A DNA stretch of 20,328 bases from DASUXA01 sp036378155 (GTDB lineage Bacteria; Actinomycetota; Actinomycetes; Mycobacteriales; Micromonosporaceae), in contig DASUXA010000062.1 in assembly GCA_036378155.1 (NCBI GenBank), positions 1 through 20,328 of the forward strand. The letters are read 5' to 3'. The position numbers and the translations under genes are program-made. Below, piece by piece: positions 14,588 to 20,328 of the stretch; position 1 is the stretch's first letter, and each line of letters begins with the position of its first letter. The notes beneath the pieces were generated by a model. It worked only from the letters and a program-made list of their open reading frames with translations, was not told the DNA's origin and did no database searches.

Positions 14588-15538
14588 GTGAAACTCCACG
14601 TCGACACCTGGGACCCGGGGTACGGCACCGGGTTCGAACCGGGCGAGGCAAGCGGGCCGGGCGGGCAGAGCAGCGCGGAGTTGCGCTGCGACGTCGAGTT
14701 GCGGGAGGCGGCGTGGCGACCGGTACACCCACCGGTCGAGGTGCGCCCGCCGGACGTGGTACTGCTGGTCGACGGGGTGCGCCGGATCGACGCGCGGGTC
14801 TGGGTTCTGGACGACTTTGGCAGCCATCCGGGACTCGCCGCGTCGTACGCGGCCGGTGTGGTCCGCTGCGACCTGGGGCGGGGCTCGGCCGAGTTGGCCG
14901 CCGCGACGATCGAACGCGGCTTGTTCACCGCCGCGCCCGCGGCGTCCGCCGTGCAGGCAGGCACCGTCCGGTACGTCGCGCACAAGGTGAACCGGGGCGA
15001 GCCGAACGACCTGGTCCTCGGCGTACAGCGACAGCTTCGGGCGCTCGAGGTCAAGGTCTCGACCGAGGCACGCGACGACAGCGGCGAGGATCTGCTGGTC
15101 GTGGACGGTCCGTTGCAGGGCCGCACGCACCTGCCCCGCGTGCTCGGGTACGTCAAGACGCACCGGGTGGAATATCTCCCTGCCAGCCTCGCCGGAGTGG
15201 TCACCTCGCTCGAACCCGGTGAGCGCTGCCCGGTGTTCAAGCTGGGCACCAGTTGGCACCGGTACACGTGGTACCTGCGCCTGCCCGGCGCGCCGGGCGC
15301 ACCGTGGGCGGGCATCGTGCGGATCGAGTGCTCGGCGGAGTTGTCCGAGGCGGCGGCGATCGCCCTGGCCGACCTGTCGGCGGTGACGCTGCCGCTGTTC
15401 GCGTCCACCCCGTACAAGGACCCACGCGCCCCGCAAAATCTGGTGCCGATCGCGGGGCTGGAACGGCGGCTGCGCGCGCTGCTCGGCGACGCCCGGCTGC
15501 TGCACCGTACCCTGCTGCGCGCCGCCGCCCTGAGCTGA
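14588..15538 (+). CDS. NurA-like nuclease
   Basis: A 316-residue protein that I assign to the NurA fold by motif and context. VVLLVDGVRRIDARV (D62) fits the first NurA motif (hhDGS-like), DLLVVDGPLQGRTH (D173) the second, and GYVKTHRVEYLP (K190) the downstream lysine region. PVFKLGTSWHRYTWYLRL with IVRIEC (R247, E248) fits the C-terminal strands. NurA is an RNase H-like 5'-3' DNA nuclease that HerA powers in archaea. The start is the GTG at 14588, preceded by GAGGGGG with a short spacing of four. It lies 109 bases after sbcC on the same strand and completes a HerA-SbcD-SbcC-NurA set. The glycine after the first aspartate is followed by Val-Arg instead of Ser, so the match is good but not perfect. 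Bacterial copies are usually annotated hypothetical. Confidence 0.72.
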   Translation: MKLHVDTWDPGYGTGFEPGEASGPGGQSSAELRCDVELREAAWRPVHPPVEVRPPDVVLLVDGVRRIDARVWVLDDFGSHPGLAASYAAGVVRCDLGRGSAELAAATIERGLFTAAPAASAVQAGTVRYVAHKVNRGEPNDLVLGVQRQLRALEVKVSTEARDDSGEDLLVVDGPLQGRTHLPRVLGYVKTHRVEYLPASLAGVVTSLEPGERCPVFKLGTSWHRYTWYLRLPGAPGAPWAGIVRIECSAELSEAAAIALADLSAVTLPLFASTPYKDPRAPQNLVPIAGLERRLRALLGDARLLHRTLLRAAALS

Positions 15539-15566
15539 GCACGATGGGCCTGGTGGGCGAGGTGCG

Positions 15567-16523
15567 GTGGCGGTGACGGTGAGCGCGGCGGTACGGCGGC
15601 TTCGACCGCCGGAGGTGTACGAGTTCGTCGGCACCGTCGCGCCGCTGGTGGTGTTGCGGGGCGACCCGGCGGTACGACTGGGCGAGGCGGAACTGTGGTG
15701 GGCCAGTCGCACCCCCGACGGTCCGGGCACGCTGCACCTGCGGCGCGACGGCGGGGAACTGGTCGCGACCGGGTACGGTCCAGGCGCCGGCTGGCTCGTC
15801 GAGCACGCCGACGCGATCGCCGGGCTGCGGGACGACCTGGGCGATTTTCCGGTGGTCGCGACCCGGCACCCGGTGGTGCGGGAGGCGTACCGCCGCCTGC
15901 CGGGGCTGCGGCTGCCCCGCTCGGGGCAGGTGTTCCAGCACCTGGTACCGACGATCGTGGCGCAGAAGGTGAGCGGGATGGAGGCGGCGCGGGGGTACCG
16001 CCGACTGGCGAACCGGTTCGGCGAGCCCGCGCCCGGCCCAGTCGACGGTCTGCTGCTGCCTCCCGATCCGCAGGTCCTCGCGGCCACCCCGTACTGGGTG
16101 TTCCATCCGTTCGGCATAGAGCAGCGGCGTGCCGACGCGGTACGCCGCGCCGCCGCCGTCGCCGCCCGGCTGGACCGGTGCGCCACCTCGGACGAGGCTG
16201 GTCGGCACCTGCGGTCGGTACCGGGGATCGGCGGGTGGACCGTGGCGGAAGTGGTACGGGTGTCACACGGCGACCCGGACGCGGTGAGCGTCGGCGACTA
16301 CAACCTGCCGCACCAGGTGGCGTACGCCCTGACCGGGCAGGCACGTGCGGGGGCGCGGGACAACCGCCCCGGCGAGTTGAGCCCGGCGGACGCCCGGATG
16401 TTGGAGCTGCTCGAACCGTTCCGGGGGCACCGGGCGCGGGTGTGCCGGCTGCTGCTGGCGACCGGGGCGCGCCCACCCCGATTCGGTCCCCGCGCGCAAC
16501 TGCGCTCGTTCGCCCGCTTCTAG
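15567..16523 (+). CDS. HhH-GPD DNA glycosylase, AlkA-like
   Basis: A 318-residue protein of the HhH-GPD base-excision superfamily. An AlkA-like N-terminal part (1-110) is followed by the helical core: VFQHLVPTIVAQKVSG (122-137), the hairpin LRSVPGIGGWTVAEVV (215-230) and SVGDYNLPHQV with the likely catalytic aspartate D244. Such enzymes remove alkylated or otherwise damaged bases, classically 3-methyladenine. The start at GTG 15567 follows GAGG; the next in-frame GTG two codons on is also possible. It lies 28 bases after the NurA-like gene and 139 bases before ligC. The neighbourhood gives it a role in DNA repair, with LigC as a logical later step. Confidence 0.85.
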   Translation: MAVTVSAAVRRLRPPEVYEFVGTVAPLVVLRGDPAVRLGEAELWWASRTPDGPGTLHLRRDGGELVATGYGPGAGWLVEHADAIAGLRDDLGDFPVVATRHPVVREAYRRLPGLRLPRSGQVFQHLVPTIVAQKVSGMEAARGYRRLANRFGEPAPGPVDGLLLPPDPQVLAATPYWVFHPFGIEQRRADAVRRAAAVAARLDRCATSDEAGRHLRSVPGIGGWTVAEVVRVSHGDPDAVSVGDYNLPHQVAYALTGQARAGARDNRPGELSPADARMLELLEPFRGHRARVCRLLLATGARPPRFGPRAQLRSFARF

Positions 16524-16662
16524 CGGTGTCTGGTCCGCGCACGCCAACGTGCCGGTGGTTGTCCACCTGCCCCGACACCCCCGGCAGCGCGACCGATACC
16601 GCTCGCCGCGCGCCGTGAGCGAGCGGCACGCCGCACGGCGTCACGCGTGGTTGACTGACGGC

Positions 16663-17736
16663 GTGGACCTGCCGATCAATCCGCCGATCGAGCCGATGCT
16701 GGCGACCTCGGTACCGGAACTCCCGGTCGCCGACGCGATGACCTATGAACCCAAGTGGGACGGGTTCCGGTGCATCGCGTTCCGCGACGGCGACGAGGTG
16801 GAGCTTGCCAGCCGGGGCGGCAAGACGCTCACCCGGTACTTCCCGGAAGTCGTCGACGAAGTGCTCGCCCAGTTGCCGCCGCGCTGCGCGGTGGACGGGG
16901 AACTGGTCGTGATCCGGCGCGACACGCCGACGCCGCGCCTCGACTTCGACCAGCTCGGGCAGCGCATCCACCCCGCCGCTTCGCGGGTGCGGATGCTCGC
17001 CGAGCAGACCCCCGCCTCGTTCGTCGCGTTCGACCTGCTCTGCCTCGACGACGAGTCGCTGGTGGAGGAGCCGTTCGCCAAGCGCCGCGAGCGCCTGGAA
17101 AGCGCGCTGTCGGCGGTGCGAGCGCCGGTGTACCTCACGCCGACCACCCGCGACGTGGACACCGCGCGGCAGTGGTTCCAGATCTTCGAGGGCGCCGGGC
17201 TGGACGGCGTGGTCGCCAAGCCCGCCGACATCCGGTACGCCCCCGGCAAGCGCGTCATGTACAAGGTGAAGCACGCCCGGACGGCGGACTGCGTGGTCGC
17301 CGGGTTCCGCTGGCACAAGTCGGGGCCGGTGGTCGGGTCGCTGCTGCTCGGGCTGTACGACGAGCACGGCGCGCTGCGCCACGTCGGGGTGTGCGCGGCC
17401 TTCAGCGCCGCCCGGCGTCGTGAACTGCTCGACGAGATCGCGGCGTACCGAATGGAATCGATCGCCGGGCACCCGTGGGCGGCGTGGGCGACCGATCCGG
17501 AGAGCAACCGCATGCCGGGGGCGCCGAGCCGGTGGTCCGGCAAAAAGGACCTGTCCTGGGAGCCGCTGCGCCCGGAACTGGTGGTCGAGGTCGGGTACGA
17601 CGCGATGGAGGGTGACCGGTTCCGGCACACCGCCCAGTTCAAGCGGTGGCGACCGGACCGCGACCCGCGCTCGTGCACGTACGAGCAGTTGGAGCGACCG
17701 CTGCGGTTCGACGTCGACGAGGTGCTCGCCGGGTGA
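16663..17736 (+). CDS. ligC: ATP-dependent DNA ligase, LigC type
   Basis: A 357-residue ligase with the nucleotidyltransferase core and OB domain. K31 in EPKWDGFR is the adenylated lysine; further motifs are DGELVVI (from 78), FVAFDLLCLDDESL, DGVVAK (181-186) and MYKVKHARTADCVV. The C-terminal OB part includes GSLLLGLYDEHGALRHVGV and RPELVVEVGYDAMEGDRFRH. The length and the MDLPINPPIEPMLA start agree with mycobacterial LigC (about 358 residues), which takes part in base excision repair and gap sealing, not in replication. The GTG at 16663 was chosen by that match; the open frame continues upstream to 16549 without family similarity. It follows a DNA glycosylase gene and converges on the SDR gene. 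Confidence 0.93.
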   Translation: MDLPINPPIEPMLATSVPELPVADAMTYEPKWDGFRCIAFRDGDEVELASRGGKTLTRYFPEVVDEVLAQLPPRCAVDGELVVIRRDTPTPRLDFDQLGQRIHPAASRVRMLAEQTPASFVAFDLLCLDDESLVEEPFAKRRERLESALSAVRAPVYLTPTTRDVDTARQWFQIFEGAGLDGVVAKPADIRYAPGKRVMYKVKHARTADCVVAGFRWHKSGPVVGSLLLGLYDEHGALRHVGVCAAFSAARRRELLDEIAAYRMESIAGHPWAAWATDPESNRMPGAPSRWSGKKDLSWEPLRPELVVEVGYDAMEGDRFRHTAQFKRWRPDRDPRSCTYEQLERPLRFDVDEVLAG

Positions 17737-17748
17737 CCGCGGTGGTCA
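17734..17748. terminator. Short hairpin spanning both stop codons of convergent genes
   Basis: TGACC (17734-17738), loop GCGGT, GGTCA (17744-17748). Both arms contain a stop codon: the plus-strand TGA of ligC and the minus-strand TGA of the SDR gene. The stem is only five base pairs, so termination is uncertain. Confidence 0.35.
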
Positions 17749-18489
17749 GCGCCCGCCGCTGACGTCGAGGAAGGTACCGGTCACGTACGACGCCTCGGCG
17801 GACAGCAGCCACAGGATCGCCGCTGCCACCTCGTCGGGTTCGCCGCCCCGGCCCATCGGTACCGTCGGGCTCAACTGCTCGACCCGGTCCGGGCGACCGC
17901 CGCTGGCGTGGATGTCGGTGCGGATCAGCCCTGGTCGTACCGTGTTCACCCGGATTCCGTCAGCCGCCAACTCGCGGGACAGCCCGACGGTCAGGGTGTC
18001 CAGCGCCGCCTTGGACGCCGCGTAGTCGACGTACTCGCCGGGCGAGCCGAGCACCGACGCGCGGGAGGAGACGTTGACGATCGACCCTCCCCTGCCGCCC
18101 GCCGACATGCGGCGCACTGCCTCGCGGGCGCACAGGAACGCGCCGAGCACGTTGACCCGCAGCATCCGCTCGATGCGAGCCGCGTCGAGATCCGCGACGC
18201 GGCACTGGGGCGCGACGATACCGGCATTGTTGACCAGCGCCGACAGACCGCCGAGGCGGTCGGCGACGGCGTCGAACACGGCGAGCACGTCCGCCTCGAC
18301 CGACACGTCGCCCCGCAGCGCGATCGCCGGTACCCCCTGGGAACGGCAGTCGTCGACGACCCGCTGGGCGTCGTCGGCACGCTCGCGGTACGTGATCGCC
18401 ACCGCGTACCCGCGCCTCGCCGCGAGTCGCGCGGTCGCGGCTCCGATCCCCCGGCTGCCGCCGGTCACCAGGATTACCTCGTGATCCAC
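17746..18489 (-). CDS. SDR-family NAD(P)-dependent oxidoreductase
   Basis: A 247-residue classical short-chain dehydrogenase. The cofactor motif TGGSRGIG (9-16), the NNAG motif (87-90), catalytic serine at 141/142 and YAASK (Y156, K160) are all present, followed by IRVNTVRPGLIRTDIH and the C-terminal VTGTFLDVSGG. The TYRERADD region after the second strand suggests NADP(H) preference. Its sequence resembles glucose- or sugar-dehydrogenase-like and FabG-like SDRs, so the substrate is open. The start is GTG at 18489; no ribosome-binding site is seen and a GATAAG box eight bases upstream suggests a leaderless message. It converges on ligC and diverges from the peptidase gene. Confidence 0.9.
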   Translation of the reverse strand: MDHEVILVTGGSRGIGAATARLAARRGYAVAITYRERADDAQRVVDDCRSQGVPAIALRGDVSVEADVLAVFDAVADRLGGLSALVNNAGIVAPQCRVADLDAARIERMLRVNVLGAFLCAREAVRRMSAGGRGGSIVNVSSRASVLGSPGEYVDYAASKAALDTLTVGLSRELAADGIRVNTVRPGLIRTDIHASGGRPDRVEQLSPTVPMGRGGEPDEVAAAILWLLSAEASYVTGTFLDVSGGR

Positions 18490-18497
18490 TCGGGCAG

Positions 18498-18503
18498 CTT
18501 ATC
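18498..18503 (-). promoter_or_regulatory. Candidate -10 box for leaderless SDR transcript
   Basis: GATAAG on the minus strand ends eight bases before the GTG start at 18489. With no Shine-Dalgarno sequence there, transcription would begin at or near the start codon. No clear -35 box was found. Confidence 0.3.
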
Positions 18504-18546
18504 CACAGGCCTGCCGTGCCGGGCACGCCGGATCGTACCCGCGCCG

Positions 18547-18552
18547 TAGGCT
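18547..18552 (+). promoter_or_regulatory. Candidate -10 box for the TAP-like lipoprotein gene
   Basis: TAGGCT, a frequent actinobacterial -10 form, would start transcription near 18559, leaving a leader of about 24 bases that includes the GGGAGGA ribosome site before the GTG at 18583. The -35 region is weak. Confidence 0.3.
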
Positions 18553-18582
18553 GCGACCGACAGCGAACATCGGGAGGATTTC

Positions 18583-20118
18583 GTGCGCCGTCGCCGAATC
18601 GCGGACCATCGTCGTGCCCTGCGCGCCGCCCTGGTGGCGCTGCTGGTGGCGGCGGCGGCGCTCGCCGGGTGCACCTCGAAGCCGTCGAACCGCGACGCGC
18701 CGCGGACCGCTGCGGGCACGGCGAGCTGGAAGCCGTGCATGGACGTTGCCCGCCTGGTCACCCGGAGCCTGCCGGCGAACGTCGCGTTCGACTGCGCGAC
18801 GGTGAAGGTGCCGCAGGACTGGGCGCACGCCGACAACGGCAGGACGTTCGACATCGCGCTGATCCGGGCCCGGATCGCGAGCCAGCGCAACCGCATCGGC
18901 TCGTTGGTGGTCAACCCGGGCGGCCCCGGCGCCTCGGGCATCTCCCTCGCCGTGTACCTCTCCCGGCAACTGCCGGTCGACGTGCTGCGCCGGTTCGACC
19001 TGGTCGGCTTCGACCCACGCGGCGTCGGTCGCTCGTCCGAGGTCAAATGCTTCTCCGACGCCGACCTGGACGCCGTGTTCGGCACCGACCCCGACCCGAC
19101 GTCCCAGGCGGGCTACGACGCGCTCGCCGCGCTGTACAAGCGGATGGCCCAGAGCTGCGCCACGAAGTACGGCGACAGTCTGACCTTGTTCTCGACGGAG
19201 CAGACGGCCCGCGACCTCGACGCGATCCGTCAAGCCGTGGGCGACCGGAAGCTGAACTACCTCGGCTACTCGTACGGCACCCTGCTCGGCGCGACGTATG
19301 CGCACCTGTTCGGCCCGAAGATCCGCTCGTTCGTGCTCGACGGGGCGGTCGACCCGACCCAGGACCCGATCAACGCCTCGCAGACCCAGGCAGCCGGATT
19401 CGAACACGCCTTCGACAACTTCTCCGACTGGTGCAAGAACAACGCCAGCCGCTGCCCCATCGGTCCCGACCCCCGTGCGGCGATCGACGCCGCGCTCGCC
19501 CAGGGCAGGACCTCTCCGGTCACGGGCGCCGACGGACGCAAGGCCACCCGCGGCTGGATCAGCCTCGCGATCGTGTCGGCGCTGTACAGCGAGGACACCT
19601 GGCCCGACCTGGCAGCGGCGTTCGACGACCTGCGTCGCGGCGACCCGCACGGCGTGTTCGCCCTCGCCGACTCGTACGCCGAGCGTGGCTCCAACGGGCA
19701 CTATTCGAACCTGTTCGACGCCAACGCCGCGATCGGCTGCGCCGACGACACCGATCGCAGCGACGCGGCGCGGATACGGAATCTGCAACAGCAATGGCGG
19801 AAGGCTTACCCGCTGTTCGGCGGAATGCTCGCCACCGGGCTGCTGATGTGCAGCGAGTGGCGCGCGGCTCCCGACCCGTACCCGACGGGCAAGGCGAACG
19901 GCGCGCCGCCGATCGTGGTGGTCGGCACGACCGGCGACCCGGCGACGCCGTACGAGCAGACCGCCCGGCTGGCCGGCATGCTCGGCACCGGCGTGGTGCT
20001 CACCTGGCAGGGCGAGGGGCACACCGCATACCCGCAGACCACCTGCGTCACCAGCGCCGTCGACAACTACCTGATCGACTTGAAGGTGCCTCCCGCCGGT
20101 ACGGTCTGCCCGGCGTGA
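18583..20118 (+). CDS. Secreted lipoprotein alpha/beta hydrolase, TAP-like peptidase
   Basis: A 511-residue exported protein of the tripeptidyl aminopeptidase-like (TAP, S33-type) alpha/beta hydrolases. The signal peptide has an arginine-rich start, a hydrophobic core (LRAALVALLVAAAALAG) and the lipobox LAGC with C30 as lipidated residue, so it should be anchored outside the membrane. The oxyanion segment NPGGPGASG (111-119), nucleophile elbow GYSYG (S230), D452 in TTGDPATP and H480 in GEGHT form a full catalytic set. Cysteine pairs in the cap fit an extracellular enzyme. Relatives release N-terminal peptides from secreted proteins or act on esters; the substrate here is unknown. The GTG start at 18583 follows GGGAGGA. 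It stands alone and is followed by a hairpin. Confidence 0.92.
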   Translation: MRRRRIADHRRALRAALVALLVAAAALAGCTSKPSNRDAPRTAAGTASWKPCMDVARLVTRSLPANVAFDCATVKVPQDWAHADNGRTFDIALIRARIASQRNRIGSLVVNPGGPGASGISLAVYLSRQLPVDVLRRFDLVGFDPRGVGRSSEVKCFSDADLDAVFGTDPDPTSQAGYDALAALYKRMAQSCATKYGDSLTLFSTEQTARDLDAIRQAVGDRKLNYLGYSYGTLLGATYAHLFGPKIRSFVLDGAVDPTQDPINASQTQAAGFEHAFDNFSDWCKNNASRCPIGPDPRAAIDAALAQGRTSPVTGADGRKATRGWISLAIVSALYSEDTWPDLAAAFDDLRRGDPHGVFALADSYAERGSNGHYSNLFDANAAIGCADDTDRSDAARIRNLQQQWRKAYPLFGGMLATGLLMCSEWRAAPDPYPTGKANGAPPIVVVGTTGDPATPYEQTARLAGMLGTGVVLTWQGEGHTAYPQTTCVTSAVDNYLIDLKVPPAGTVCPA

Positions 20119-20120
20119 CC

Positions 20121-20143
20121 CGGGTCGGCGCTACCGCGACCCG
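20121..20143. terminator. Hairpin after the TAP-like gene
   Basis: CGGGTCG (20121-20127) and CGACCCG (20137-20143) can pair as a perfect 7-bp stem with a 9-base loop, two bases after the stop codon. It lacks a T-tract, as is usual in these bacteria. The 185 bases after it hold nothing I can identify. Confidence 0.45.
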
Positions 20144-20328
20144 ACCGCCTCGGCAGCCTTGATCTGCGCGAACGCCGCCTGCGGTGGCGCGGCATCGTAT
20201 GGGGCGCGTCCCCGACCACGGGTACCCGCCGCCCCACTGATGCCGGCCCGTGTCGCAGCTGACGTTACTCGGTGACCGGCCGTGCCCGACTTGGCTGCAC
20301 ACGGCGTGGTTCGCCGGGCATCTTCGGA

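Noticed and set aside
9055..15538. Reading the HerA-like cluster as an anti-phage defence island
   Set aside because: HerA also occurs with Sir2 or DUF4297 in defence, but here the partners are SbcD, SbcC and a NurA-like protein, with a glycosylase and LigC next to them, and no mobile-element or restriction genes are nearby. DNA repair is the simpler reading.
11980..17628. 1882-codon minus-strand open frame opposite sbcC to ligC
   Set aside because: Antisense shadow of five convincing genes with clear motifs; the translation has no recognisable domain.
20131..20328. Minus-strand open frame entering from the right edge and ending APPQAAFAQIKAAEAVGSR
   Set aside because: It is open for about 65 codons, but third positions are not clearly GC-rich in its first half, no family is recognised, and its stop lies within the hairpin after the peptidase gene. 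It could be the end of a real gene, but this cannot be supported here.

Overview
The window is chromosomal DNA of a very high-GC actinobacterium. I judge a Micromonosporaceae-type organism likely from the GC-rich third codon positions, frequent GTG starts, an actinobacterial CebR-like LacI regulator with its GGGAGCGCTCCC operator, and a LigC-type ATP-dependent DNA ligase. The genus cannot be fixed from sequence alone. The tetranucleotide GTAC is conspicuously common.

Left part (1-4289). It opens with the last 56 codons of an acyl-CoA dehydrogenase, converging on a GNAT acetyltransferase. A RelE-like toxin and Phd/YefM-like antitoxin operon follows on the minus strand. Behind it lies a short degenerate copy of a toxin 3' end, a trace of duplication. 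Divergent from this is a tight plus-strand cassette: an XRE regulator, an ImmA/IrrE-type metallopeptidase with HEAAH, and a 600-residue membrane protein that joins a DUF6545 (MAB_1171c-like) region to a PAP2-like region.

Middle (4290-8897). Four copies of a 19-bp tandem repeat lie just after the stop codon of an orphan CebR-like repressor. Then come an acyl-CoA synthetase and a pRiA4b ORF-3 family gene, both on the minus strand. Divergent from these is a RibD-C-type pyrimidine reductase family gene.

Right part (9055-17736). This is the most interesting region: six plus-strand genes for DNA metabolism. In order they are a HerA-like ATPase, SbcD (Mre11), SbcC (Rad50), a NurA-like nuclease not usually recognised in bacteria, an AlkA/HhH-GPD-type DNA glycosylase, and LigC. 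The first four reproduce the archaeal HerA-NurA-Mre11-Rad50 end-resection module in a bacterium. The last two match a base-excision repair pair. The HerA-like ATPase has an unusual P-loop.

Right end (17737-20328). An SDR oxidoreductase converges on ligC. Divergent from it is a secreted lipoprotein peptidase of the TAP-like alpha/beta hydrolase family, followed by a terminator-like hairpin. No rRNA, tRNA, IS element or CRISPR array was seen, and no gene-free stretch exceeds 300 bases.
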